The notes beneath the pieces were generated by a model. It was not told where the DNA came from. It did no database searches and worked only from the letters and a program-made list of their open reading frames with translations. Shown here one piece after another: positions 1 to 8,553 of a stretch of 9,743 bases of DNA; within the stretch, counting starts at the first letter, position 1; each line of letters begins with the position of its first letter. This DNA is from Bacteroidales bacterium (GTDB lineage Bacteria > Bacteroidota > Bacteroidia > Bacteroidales > JAAUTT01). The stretch covers positions 1 to 9,743 of the forward strand of contig JAAUTT010000099.1 in NCBI GenBank assembly GCA_012031335.1. The letters are read 5' to 3'. Made by a program: the position numbers and the translations under genes.

Positions 1-1700
1 TTTCCATTCGTTGGATTTATCTGAACCGGAAGAACTTAATTTTATATCAGAAGGGGAGATCTTTTTCTCAGTGTAAGGAATGGTAAAGGTAAAAATTGAA
101 CCTTTTTTCTGTTCGGAAGAAATTTCAATGGTGCCTCCCAGTTTTTCGACAAGCGCTTTGGAAATGGACAATCCCAAACCATTGCCCCCATAGAGGCGGG
201 TGTTCGACGATTTGATCTGTCGGAAGGGTTTGAAAATGATTTCCTGATTTTCGGGTGAGATGCCTATTCCTGTATCTTCAACATAAAATTCAATGAAGTT
301 TTCTTTTATGAGAATACCAAACTCCACCTTTCCGCAATGGGTAAATTTTATGGCATTGTTCAACAGATTTCCTAAAATTTGTCTTAACCGGTTTTCATCA
401 GTCGTTATTTCGGGGTTTTGATCAAGAAATCCGGTATTTAAAACCAGGTTCAGATTTTTCAATTCGGCCATTTTCAAAAATTGCTGATGCATTTCCCTGA
501 GAAAGTCTGCAACACTTAACGGGCCCGGAACAATCTCGATCTGACCGGCTTCTATTTTTGAAATATCCAGAATATCGTTGATGATGGTTAATAGCTGCTG
601 ACCGCTCGAATTAATGATATCAACAAAAATTCCGGCCTTTTCGGCATCCATATAATTATTTTTGAGTAAGCCCGAAAACCCTAAAATAGAATTTAGTGGT
701 GTCCGTATTTCGTGACTCATATTGGCCAGAAATGCCGATTTTAACCTGTCGGCCTCTTCGGCTTTGTTCCTGGAGATGATGAGTTCGGCGTTAATGTTTT
801 CAATATGTTTTACTTTTGCTTCCAGTTCCTCATTTAATGTTTGATACTCCTCATTCAGCGCCAGGTATTCCATATTTTGCATTTTTAAATTTTGCTCGCT
901 TTCGATAAGCGCTATCTCGGCCACTTTTCGGCTTGTAATTTCGTGGCTTACTCCTACAAGTCCTGTTATTTCGCTGGTGTTTCCGTATATCGGTATTTTT
1001 GAGCTCAGAAACCATCTTTGGTTACCCTTTCGTCGGTGTAAAATTCTTCCTGGTTAACAATTTTTTTCCCGGTTTTTATTATTTCCAGATCGTGGGTGTG
1101 TTGGGCATTCAACAAAAGTGTCCGGTAAAATTCCGGTTTCCATATCTCCCGTATTTTCTTCTGTTGAAGCCAGCATACGAAAAGCTTTTTTGGCGTTATT
1201 AGATATGATAAACTGTCCATTGGTATCTTTAAAATAAATAAGGTCGGGCAAATTATCGATGAGTGTACGGAGAAGCTTTCGTTCATATCGTATTCTCTCT
1301 TCAGCCTCCTTGTTTTGCTTTCTTATGTCAGCTTCTCTGATCTCCCGTTCAAAGGCAGGCACCATGCGCGAAAGGTTATTTTTCATAATATAATCGTGAG
1401 CTCCGGCTTTCATGGCAGCTACAGCTGTTTCTTCACCCATGGCACCCGAAACCAATATAAAGGGAATATCCTTTCCCGATTGCTGCAATAGGCAAGTGCT
1501 TCCAATCCTGAGAAATGAGGCATGGAAAAGTCCGAAATAATGCAATCCCACTCCTGTTCACCGAGGGCCTGTATCATTTCTGCCGGGGTTTGAATCTGTT
1601 TGTAAAAAACATCGTAACCGCCAAGGATAAGTTCGTCTATTTCCAGGATGGTATCATCATCATTATCTTCTATCACAAGTACTCGAACCGTTTTTTTCAT
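1..1700 (-). CDS. Hybrid sensor kinase: receiver-PAS-HisKA-HATPase, cut by left window edge
   Basis: Cytoplasmic signalling protein, with about 567 residues in the window and no stop before the left edge. Start is ATG at 1700, 2 nt after the stop of the receiver gene upstream. Residues 5-125 are a receiver domain (acidic pair E11/D12, phospho-acceptor D57 in ISDFSMP, conserved lysine in YIMKNN). Residues about 150-265 are a PAS domain (NLPDLIYFKD to GVSHEITSRK). A coiled-coil linker follows, then HisKA with the H-box MSHEIRTPLNSILGF (H330, codon 714-712) and a HATPase with N-box NLLNNAIKFT, G1 DTGIGI, F-box FKPFRQ and G2 GNGLGLSIS. No transmembrane segment is seen. Three frame breaks need repair, near 1491-1492 (GG one short), 1120-1139 (one base extra) and 1025-1027 (CCC one short). 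Positions 1-1000 read cleanly. The Ser-rich tail after the HATPase could lead to a further receiver outside the window; that is inference. Confidence 0.85.
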
Positions 1701-1702
1701 GG

Positions 1703-2150
1703 CTATATAATTTTTTTTCCGGGTATTTCATTTAGAATTAACCAGTATAACCCGAGTTGTTTTATGGCTTCCGAAAACTGTTCAAAATCGACAGGCTTGC
1801 GGATATAACTGTTGGCTCCCAGCTGATAGCTTTTAACGATATCAATTTCCTCTTTGGAAGATGTAAGGATAACCACTGGCAGCAGTTTGGTGTTTTCGCG
1901 GGAGCGGATAGTTTCCAGAACTTCCAGTCCGTCTATTTTAGGTAATTTGAGGTCCAAGCAGAATGAGCTGCGGTAATTTTGATGTATCCCTGCCGGTGAA
2001 TGGGCCTGTACCATACAGAAAATCCAATGCTTCGGCTCCATCGCGGGCAATAATCACCTCGTTTGTAATATTATTATCCTTAAAGGCCATCATAGTGAGC
2101 AATTCGTCGTCGGGATTATCTTCAACCAACAGAATGATTTTTGTTTCCAT
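1703..2150 (-). CDS. Stand-alone CheY-like response regulator (Rcp1 type)
   Basis: Single-domain phospho-receiver of about 148 residues after repair. It has no output domain, so it should act by protein contact or phosphotransfer. It starts [16 protein letters not shown] (acidic residues E10/D11). The phospho-acceptor is D66 in [13 protein letters not shown], the switch threonine lies in VVILTSS, and the conserved lysine in SYIRKPVDF. The extended loop after ALDFLYG resembles the small regulators that partner phytochrome-like kinases such as Rcp1. The gene starts 7 nt after the upstream kinase stop and ends 2 nt before the downstream hybrid kinase start, so all three are probably co-transcribed. 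One frame break falls at 1954-1955: CC on the plus strand appears one base too long, and removing one base gives the D66 motif. Family assignment is firm; its partner is inferred from position. Confidence 0.85.
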
Positions 2151-2153
2151 ACA

Positions 2154-2159
2154 TCCTTT
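2154..2159 (-). promoter_or_regulatory. Possible ribosome binding site for the receiver gene
   Basis: On the minus strand AAAGGA overlaps the TAA stop of the sensor kinase and ends 3 nt before the receiver ATG at 2150. The other leaders in this window are A-rich without such a motif, so this may support coupled translation. The spacing is short, so this is only a weak call. Confidence 0.3.
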
Positions 2160-4327
2160 AATTTAAAGTGAAACAGAATTCCGATCCTTTATTTACTTCG
2201 CTGGTGGCCCAAATCCTGCCATGATGACGGCGTATTATCCTTTGAACTGTTGCCAAACCAACACCAGTACCTTCGAACTCGGTAACACTGTGTAACCGCT
2301 GAAATGCGCCGAAAAGCTTATCGTAATATTTCATATCGAATCCAACACCATTATCTTTTATATAGTAAAATGTTTCATTTTCTTCTTTCCGCATATTAAA
2401 TTCAATGGAGATCAGATTCTGATTCCGCGAATATTTCCAGGCATTTCCCAGCAGGTTCTGGAGGGCTATCTGGATAAGGTTTCGGTCGACCAGGGCTGTC
2501 ATATTGAGGCCAATAGTTATTTGTGCCGGTTTACCAGGATCATTTTCCTGAAGTTCGGCAACAATCAACCGGGCTATTTCCGAGAGACTAACCCTTTCAA
2601 TTTTCATTTCCATGCGGGTAATCCGCGAAAGTTTAAGCAGATCGTCGATGAGAATTCCCATCTTTCGGCTGGCGTTCATAATTCGTGTGAAATAGTCTTT
2701 TGCCTGATTATCGAACCCCTGACTGTAATCTTTCAGAATTTTATTGCTGAAGCCATCGATGCTTCTTAAAGGTGAACGCAGGTCGTGCGACACGGAATAC
2801 GAAAAGGCCTCCAGCTCTTTATTGGTTGCTTCGAGTTCTAAGGTGCGCCGGGCTACTCTGTTTTCGAGTTCGGTAATCGCCTCCTGCAATTCCTGATATA
2901 GCCGGGCATTATCCAGGGCCAGCGTTATGCGACGGCCCAATTCATTAGTGAAATCAAGATCCTTTCCGGTATATTGTTTTCGCTGTCGGATATAGCAAGT
3001 GTAAGGGTGCCGAAAATTTTTCCATGGGCAAACAAAGGTATTATTATAGCTGATTTTAAGCCCACTGTATTTATAAGTTCTCTGTGTTCAGCACTTTTGG
3101 ATATCTGATCAATAAAATTTTTATCCACTTGTGGCAAAAGAACCGATTTCGAAGATTGAGCTGCTTTATAAAGGCCGTAAGGGTTTTCCGGATCGGCAGT
3201 ATAATTATTTTTCAATAAAACCAGGGCAGCTGTTTTGGCTGGATTTGCATGTATTGCAGCTAGACATCGGAAAGACCCGTCTTTTTCAACCTGGTCCAGC
3301 GCACACCAGTCGGCAATGTCGGGTACCAAACGATGTGCAGCCTTTGTCATGGTATTTTTTATATCCATCGACGAAGCAAAAATCTCGCTTATTTCAGTCA
3401 GAAAGTGAAAGCCGGAGCTGATTCCTGATCATCTCTTCACGGATTATTCTTTCGCTGTTCAGGGCATCTTCCAGCTTTTTGGTACGTTCACTCACCAGTT
3501 GTTCCAGGTTTTCGTTCAGCTTTTTAATTTGATTTTCCGATTCTTTTTGCCGGGTTATATCGCGAATAGCTGAGATCACGTAAATTTCTTCTTTATCTAA
3601 TACCAGTGGGCTCAGGCTTACTTCCACCGGAAATTCGCTTCCGTCGTTCCGAAGACCGAACAAAGACATCCCCACACCCATACCTCTCACTTTTGGCGCT
3701 TCAACATAATTTTGTATGTGCGAAACATGTTTTTCCCTAAACCGTCCCGGTATAAGCATTTCTATTTTTTGCCCGATTACCTCATCGCGGTTGTAACCGA
3801 AAATAACCTCTGTTTGTGCATTCACCATTTTTATTTCACCCTTTTTATCGGTGATGATCATGGCATCGGGTGCCGATTCCAGAAGACCTTTAAATTTGAG
3901 TTCACTTTTTTCGCCTTTCGGATAGCTCAGCTTCGAATTGTTGGGGCGTTTTAAGTGAAAGCGCAAAAGGGGAAAAACCTGTAAATGGCGAATATGGTTA
4001 TCCATGAAACAATTGCTGTAACAAATCTTAGCAAAGCGCTCAGCCGGTAATTGGGCCACCAGAAAATCAGTGCATCCATTAAATGGGTGAGTCCGCAAAA
4101 AAGTATAAAAACCCCGAACATCCAGAATACAACCGGCAAAGGAACATTTGGTTTATTACGCAAAAACCTGATTAGAAAAAAAGGAATAACAAGAAAGCAG
4201 CCCAGATAGCCAGGTCGGAAAAAATGTAAAGCCAACCGTGAAATTCAGACCATTGTCCGCATTTCCATCGGGCTGGCCAGCTTTCGGTATTAAATAAATT
4301 CTCCAGAAATTCTGTTATCTGTGTCAT
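2158..4327 (-). CDS. Membrane sensor histidine kinase with ethylene-receptor-like N-terminus, PAS, GAF, HisKA, HATPase
   Basis: Reconstructed protein of about 722 residues. Start is ATG at 4327, the only ATG between an in-frame upstream stop and the conserved region. Residues 32-120 hold three hydrophobic segments matching the ETR1-type ethylene-binding fold: SDLAIWAAFLVIP, then FILFCGLTHL, then RLSALLRFVTAIVSW. D38, P49, I75, C78 and H82 sit at the same spacing as ETR1 D25, P36, I62, C65 and H69, with F45 at the Y32 position. Then come a PAS domain (about 147-262, with MSLFGLRNDGSEFPVEVSLSPL), a coiled coil (263-310), a GAF domain (about 320-455), HisKA (SVSHDLRSPL, H514) and a HATPase (NLLGNAWKYS, DNGVGFD, GTGVGLAT). 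Five single-base frame breaks lie near 4194-4196, 3969-3977, 3906-3911 (T6), 3401-3411 and 2963-2974. The ligand is unproven. The closest partner is the receiver gene 7 nt downstream. Confidence 0.82.
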
Positions 4328-4668
4328 CCAAAAAGTTGTTGTTAACAATAAGCAGGGGATGAAAGATGAGGCCCTGTTAATATTATCGTGTTTCTCCTAA
4401 CGTTGATTGATTCTGAATACGAAGATGTGATAAAAATAAGCTATTTTCCGAAGGCCCAATGTAATACCATTGTATATAGAATCTATTTGAAAAGTGGTTT
4501 GGTAAATTAGCTGTAAGTGCCTGTTAATTCTTTGTTTATCATAAATAAAAATGAAGAAATTATTAGAATAAATTTCAATTGCTATTTTATCTCGCTTAAC
4601 TTGAGTTTTCGATTATAAGACTCCATTTCTATAATGCCATTTTGTATAAATAATTATCAAAATGTGTA

Positions 4669-4699
4669 TTGAATTAGCTAATAATGAAAGTTATTTTTG
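4669..4699 (+). promoter_or_regulatory. Predicted Bacteroidota-type promoter of the rha operon
   Basis: TTG at 4669-4671, a 20-nt spacer, and TATTTTTG at 4692-4699 match the Bacteroidota housekeeping sigma consensus TTG-N19-21-TAnnTTTG. It is the only TAnnTTTG on this strand in the intergenic region. It predicts transcription starting near 4706 and a leader of about 35 nt before the rhaT ATG at 4741. AT-rich DNA produces such matches by chance, but the spacing and position are both as expected. Confidence 0.6.
4673..4682. promoter_or_regulatory. Perfect 10-bp palindrome inside the promoter spacer (candidate operator)
   Basis: ATTAGCTAAT is its own reverse complement and lies between the -33 and -7 elements of the predicted rha promoter. 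A dimeric repressor bound here would block RNA polymerase. The site is short and AT-rich, so it may be chance; no regulator is known from the window. Confidence 0.3.
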
Positions 4700-4717
4700 A
4701 ATCTGTCTTATTCAAAA
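4695..4717. promoter_or_regulatory. Inverted repeat over the -7 element and predicted start site (candidate operator)
   Basis: TTTTGAAT (4695-4702) and ATTCAAAA (4710-4717) are perfect 8-bp inverted arms separated by 7 nt. The left arm overlaps the -7 element and the gap covers the predicted transcription start. Because part of it lies upstream of the start, a DNA-binding site is more likely than an RNA hairpin. The binding protein is unknown. Confidence 0.35.
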
Positions 4718-4740
4718 TGTAAAAACTAACATTCAACTAC

Positions 4741-5784
4741 ATGGATTCACTACTAAGTATCTTATTGATGGCTATTGGCAGTATTTGCGCGGCCAGCTTT
4801 TATGTTCCGATAAAAAAAGTGAAGGGGTGGTCGTGGGAATCATACTGGATTGTTCAGGGAATTGCTTCCTGGATTCTGGCACCCTGGATATTTTCTCTGT
4901 TCACCGTTCCCGAATTAGGTACCATCCTGAAAAATTCTCCTTCAGGAGCCGTTTTTAACACGATATTATTCGGAGTTCTCTGGGGAGTGGGCGGATTAAC
5001 ATTTGGTCTCAGTATGCGGTTTTTGGGAGTTGCATTGGGCCAGTCTATTGCACTGGGTTTCTGCGCTGCTTTTGGAACTTTGATCCCGCCGGTAATATCG
5101 GGCCAGAGCCTGCTGAGCACCCATGAGGGGATAATGATGGTGATAGGAGTGTCGATTTGTATCGCCGGTATTGCAATAGTGGGCTATGCAGGGGCACTGA
5201 AATCAAAGAATATGTCGGAAGAGGAAAGAAAAAAGGCTATTAAAGAATTTGCCCTGAAAAAGGGTTTGATGATAGCCGTTCTTGCCGGAGTGATGAGCGC
5301 ATGTATGAATTATGGTATTAATGGTATTCCTGGGTTTATGGATGCAGGTAATGTGATTCAGAAACTGGCTGCAGAGAACGGAACCAATCCGCTGTTTGTT
5401 ACCAACCCTGTATACATTTTTGTGATGTTTGGCGGATTTCTTACCAACCTCGTTTATTGCCTTTACCTCAATATCAAAAATAAAACATATAAAGATTACA
5501 CCAGTTTACCTGCCAGCGGATTGATTAACAATCTTCTTTTCAGCTTTCTTGGGGGAACACTGTGGTTTCTGCAGTTTTTCTTCTTTGGCATGGGGCAGAG
5601 CTTTTTACCTGTTGGTATGATTGCTTTTGGCTGGAGTATACTGATGGCCATGAATATCATCTTCAGCAACGTTTGGGGCATTATCCTCAACGAATGGAAA
5701 GGGGCCAGTGCAAAAACCATCGCTTTCCTGGTACTTGGGCTCCTGGTGCTGATCCTTTCAACTTTTGTAGTGAAACTTACCTAA
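4741..5784 (+). CDS. rhaT: L-rhamnose/proton symporter RhaT
   Basis: Inner-membrane transporter that imports L-rhamnose with protons. The frame is intact at 347 residues, close to the 344 of E. coli RhaT. About ten hydrophobic segments are visible, starting with SLLSILLMAIGSICAASFYVP and ending with FLVLGLLVLILSTFVVKLT. Family-typical stretches include YVPIKKVKGWSWESYW near residues 21-36, GVLWGVGGLTFGLSMRFLGVALGQ near 80-103, and a charged cytoplasmic loop (SKNMSEEERKKAIKEFALKKG) before the second half. It is first in the rha operon, about 42 nt downstream of the predicted -7 element, and is followed 22 nt later by rhaA. The start is supported by the immediately hydrophobic first helix. Unlike its neighbours it has no frame break. 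Recognition is from overall sequence and operon context. Confidence 0.93.
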   Translation: MDSLLSILLMAIGSICAASFYVPIKKVKGWSWESYWIVQGIASWILAPWIFSLFTVPELGTILKNSPSGAVFNTILFGVLWGVGGLTFGLSMRFLGVALGQSIALGFCAAFGTLIPPVISGQSLLSTHEGIMMVIGVSICIAGIAIVGYAGALKSKNMSEEERKKAIKEFALKKGLMIAVLAGVMSACMNYGINGIPGFMDAGNVIQKLAAENGTNPLFVTNPVYIFVMFGGFLTNLVYCLYLNIKNKTYKDYTSLPASGLINNLLFSFLGGTLWFLQFFFFGMGQSFLPVGMIAFGWSILMAMNIIFSNVWGIILNEWKGASAKTIAFLVLGLLVLILSTFVVKLT

Positions 5785-5803
5785 AACATACATAAAACAT
5801 ACA
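5782..5803 (+). repeat. Perfect tandem 11-bp repeat filling the rhaT-rhaA spacer
   Basis: TAAAACATACA occurs twice in direct succession (5782-5792 and 5793-5803). The first copy begins with the TAA stop codon of rhaT, and the second ends 3 nt before the rhaA ATG. The duplication makes up almost the whole intergenic spacer and the A-rich leader of rhaA. Confidence 0.85.
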
Positions 5804-5806
5804 ACT

Positions 5807-7073
5807 ATGAACAAAGATTTTATATTAAAAGCTTACGAACAGGCAAAAGCACAGTATGCCGAACTTGGTGTAAATACCGACGAAGCTCTGGCTAAACTCA
5901 GTCAGGTAAAAATCAGCCTTCACTGCTGGCAAACCGACGATGTGGGAGGTTTTGAAACTCCCGATGCCGAATTGGGCGGAGGCGGTATTCAGGTTACGGG
6001 TAATTATCCCGGAAAGGCTCGCACCATTGCTCAACTGCGTCAGGATATTGAAAAGGTTATGAGCCTGCTGCCAGGTAAACAACGACTGAATTTGCACGCT
6101 ATCTATGGCGATTTTCAGGGCGAAAAAGTAGATCGGGACCAGATTGAGCTAAAGCATTTCCAGAGCTGGATCGACTGGGCAAAGAAAATGGAAACAGGCC
6201 TCGATTTTAATCCTACCTGTTTCTCACATCCATATGCCGACGATGGATTTACACTTTCGAGCAAAAACGAGAAGTATCGTAAGTTCTGGGTGGACCATGT
6301 TAAGCTACCCGTAAAATCGGAGCCGAAATGGGTAAACAGCTTGGCACACCTACTATTAATAACATCTGGATACCCGACGGTTCAAAAGATGTTCCTGTTG
6401 ACCGCTTTACGCATCGCGCATTGCTTAAAAAATCACTCGACGAGATATTCGTTGACCAATATCCGACAGAATATCTGAAAGACTCCATCGAAAGCAAATT
6501 ATTTGGCATTGGCTCCGAAGCAATGGTAGTTGGTTCGCATGAGTTTTACCTGGGGTATGCCATCAAAAACAATAAATTGATATGTCTCGATAACGGGCAT
6601 TTTCATCCTACCGAGCAGGTGGGAGATAAGATATCTTCGGTGTTGCAGTTTGTTGATGAGCTTTTATTGCATGTTACCCGTGGAGTTAGGTGGGACAGCG
6701 ATCATGTGGTGATTTTCAACGACGAAATTCAGCTGATAGCGCAGGAGATTGTGAGGGCAAATGCGCTCAACCGCGTTAACGTGGGCTCGACTATTTCGAT
6801 GCAAGTCTTAACCGCATTGGAGCCTATGTTGTCGGAGCAAGAGCTGCTCAGCTGGCATTCTTATTTGCTTTGCTGGAACCCACATCAAAATTGAAGGAAT
6901 TCGAAACTGCCGGTAAAAACTTCGAGAGGCTGGCGTATATGGAACTCCTGAAAACAAAACCATTTGGCGCTGTTTACGATTACTATTGCTTAACAAATAA
7001 TATCCCTGTTGGAGAAGATTACATTGCCGAAATCCAGAAGTACGAAAAAGAAGTATTGAGTTTGCGTAGTTAG
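5807..7073 (+). CDS. rhaA: L-rhamnose isomerase
   Basis: Cytoplasmic metal-dependent enzyme converting L-rhamnose to L-rhamnulose, the first intracellular step. The repaired protein is 422 residues against 419 in E. coli RhaA. Family stretches run in order: [15 protein letters not shown] near the N-terminus, [10 protein letters not shown], the metal-binding region [80 protein letters not shown] and a C-terminal EKEVLSLRS. Two frame breaks are needed: at 6304, where one missing G restores [17 protein letters not shown], and at 6783-6785, where one missing G restores [10 protein letters not shown]. Without repair the gene would appear as three overlapping fragments. Start is ATG 5807, 22 nt after rhaT; the leader is A-rich with no Shine-Dalgarno motif. 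The same enzyme is called RhaI in Bacteroides literature. Confidence 0.92.
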
Positions 7074-7087
7074 TTAATATAAAGTAG

Positions 7088-7154
7088 CCACCCAGTGTGT
7101 GAATGTTGTGTACGGCCTGATTTATTGCACAACAGCATACACCGGGTGGTTTTT
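7088..7154 (+). terminator. Long hairpin with T tract between rhaA and rhaB (terminator or attenuator)
   Basis: The left arm 7088-7110 pairs with the right arm 7128-7149: 6 bp (7088-7093 with 7144-7149), one A/C mismatch, 7 bp including one G-T wobble, a small AA/G internal loop, then 7 bp. The loop is about 17 nt. Five T residues (7150-7154) follow immediately. This has the shape of an intrinsic terminator, but it lies inside the rha gene set, 15 nt after rhaA and 17 nt before the rhaB start. Partial read-through or an RNA-processing/stability role is therefore likely. It fills most of the only large gap (98 nt) between the rha genes. Confidence 0.65.
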
Positions 7155-7171
7155 AAAACACTCTGTCAGTT

Positions 7172-8532
7172 ATGAAGGATGTTATCGCCATTTTCGATAT
7201 CGGTAAAACCAATAAGAAAATTCTCCTGTTCGATCGGAAATGAAAGTTGTATATCAGCATGAACAAAGTTTTAAGGAGATAACCGACGAAGATGGATACC
7301 CCTGCGATGATATTTCCGCAATTGAGAACTGGATGCACAGCGCTATCCGCGATATATCATTAGGCGGGGAATTCAATATAAAAGCCATCAATTTTGCTAC
7401 CTATGGTGCCTCCCTGGCCTACCTCGACAATTCTGGCAAAATTCTGACCCCTGTATATAATTATCTGAAGCCTATGCCACCCGAGGTGATGGAAGGGTTT
7501 TACGAAAGATACGGAGGAGTGGAGGAATTCAGCCGCAAAACTGCTTCTCCCGCATTGGGAATGCTAAACTCGGGGTTGCAGATACACTGGCTCAGGAAAA
7601 TAAGACCCGAAGTTTTTTCGAAGGTAAGCAAGGTGCTTCATTTTCCGCAATACCTGAGCTACTGTTTTACAGTTAAGGCAGTTTCGGAATATACCTCCAT
7701 TGGTTGTCACACCGCCATGTGGGATTTCGATAATATGAAATATCATCCCTGGTTAGCCGATGAAAAAATTACACTGCCCGAGCCAGTATCCAACAGTCAG
7801 GTTGAAACCGTTCAGGTTAACAATACAAAGATACTTGCAGGAGTAGGGATTCATGATAGTTCTTCGTCGCTGGTGCCTTATTTTTCGGCATCATCTGATC
7901 CTTTTATCCTGATTTCAACAGGTACCTGGTGTATTTTTATGAATCCTTTCAACAGCGAACCCCTAACCGCTGAGGAATTGAGGAAAGATAGCCTCTGTTA
8001 CCTGTCGGTTCAGCAAAAGCAGGTGAAATCGTCCAGGTTGTTCTTAGGCCATATTCATCAGGTCAATACCGAAAAAATTGCAACGTTTTTCGGAAAGGGA
8101 AATGATTTTTACAAAAAGGTAAAAGCCGATCCGGCCTTAATATTAATACTTCAGAAAAAAGACAAGGTATTTTTCAAAAATGGAGTTCCTGAAAATTATA
8201 TAGATATAAATGTAGATTACGGGGAGTTTTTCACGATTGAAGAAGCTTATCACCAATTGATAATCGATTTGGTGCGACTAGCCATGGAAGCATTGAAGCT
8301 TGTTATACCTGAACATGATAATACCCGTTCTATATTTATATCAGGTGGTTTTGCCCGGAACGAAATATTTGTGCGATTAATGGCTACAAGTCTAAAGGAT
8401 AAGCAAATATTCACCTCTCAAATGGATAATGCTACAGCATTGGGAGCAGCTCTTGTTATTTGGGAGAAAGCTTTTGGAAATGTTGCTCCTGTTGCCGACC
8501 TTGGTCTGAAAGAAGTGAAGCCATTCTCTTAA
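7172..8532 (+). CDS. rhaB: FGGY-family carbohydrate kinase, probable rhamnulokinase
   Basis: Predicted to phosphorylate L-rhamnulose to L-rhamnulose 1-phosphate with ATP. The repaired length is 453 residues, shorter than the roughly 489 of E. coli RhaB. Visible FGGY/actin-fold features are the N-terminal phosphate loop FDIGKTNKK (8-16), NFATYGASLAYLD, the catalytic-base motif GIHDSSSSLVPY with D229 (codon 7855-7857), the second phosphate motif STGTWCIFMN, and the adenosine motif SGGFARNEIFVRLMA. The start is ATG 7172, not the internal ATG at 7240, because the first 23 codons encode the essential phosphate loop. A single A missing from 7238-7240 then joins FDRK to MKVVYQHE. It lies between rhaA and the aldolase (21-nt gap). 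The substrate is inferred from operon context; the sequence is rather divergent from enterobacterial RhaB. Confidence 0.82.
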
Positions 8533-8553
8533 ATTCAAAAATATAATATAAGC

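Larger units (their letters stand above)
4328..4740. other. Divergent intergenic region between the sensor operon and the rhamnose operon
   Basis: This is 413 nt of AT-rich DNA with no convincing coding frame. It must carry promoters for both directions. A good Bacteroidota promoter match is seen only on the plus strand (4669-4699). On the minus strand I found no TAnnTTTG match (plus-strand CAAANNTA), so the promoter of the sensor operon is not assigned. Two small symmetric sites next to the plus-strand promoter are listed separately. No RNA gene or riboswitch is recognised. Confidence 0.7.

Noticed and set aside
999..1202. Plus-strand small open frame opposite the hybrid kinase PAS domain
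   Set aside because: The opposite strand encodes an unmistakable PAS-HisKA protein; the plus-strand product is low-complexity hydrophobic with no start signal.
3906..3911. Programmed slippage at the T6 run (A6 on the coding strand) as regulated frameshifting
   Set aside because: Such runs can support slippage, but the same kind of one-base error occurs throughout the window at runs of only two to four bases, so sequencing error explains it better.
4457..4472. Inverted repeat CAATG / CATTG in the intergenic region
   Set aside because: Only 5-bp arms in AT-rich DNA, not tied to any promoter I can identify; chance is the better explanation.
4505..4679. AATTAGCT occurring at 4505-4512 and 4672-4679
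   Set aside because: An 8-bp match in AT-rich DNA 167 nt apart is expected by chance; only the extended 10-bp palindrome at the promoter was kept.
4854..5120. Minus-strand open frame inside rhaT
   Set aside because: It is opposite a well-conserved transporter gene, has no recognisable domain, and reflects codon bias on the coding strand. The other antisense frames in the window are rejected on the same grounds.
6328..6894. Independent gene inside rhaA
   Set aside because: It encodes the middle third of L-rhamnose isomerase and joins the flanking frames by single-base repairs at 6304 and 6783-6785.
7240..8532. Open frame starting at ATG 7240 as the complete kinase gene
   Set aside because: It lacks the N-terminal phosphate loop FDIGKTNKK, which is encoded just upstream from 7172 in the next frame. 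One missing A at 7238-7240 joins them.
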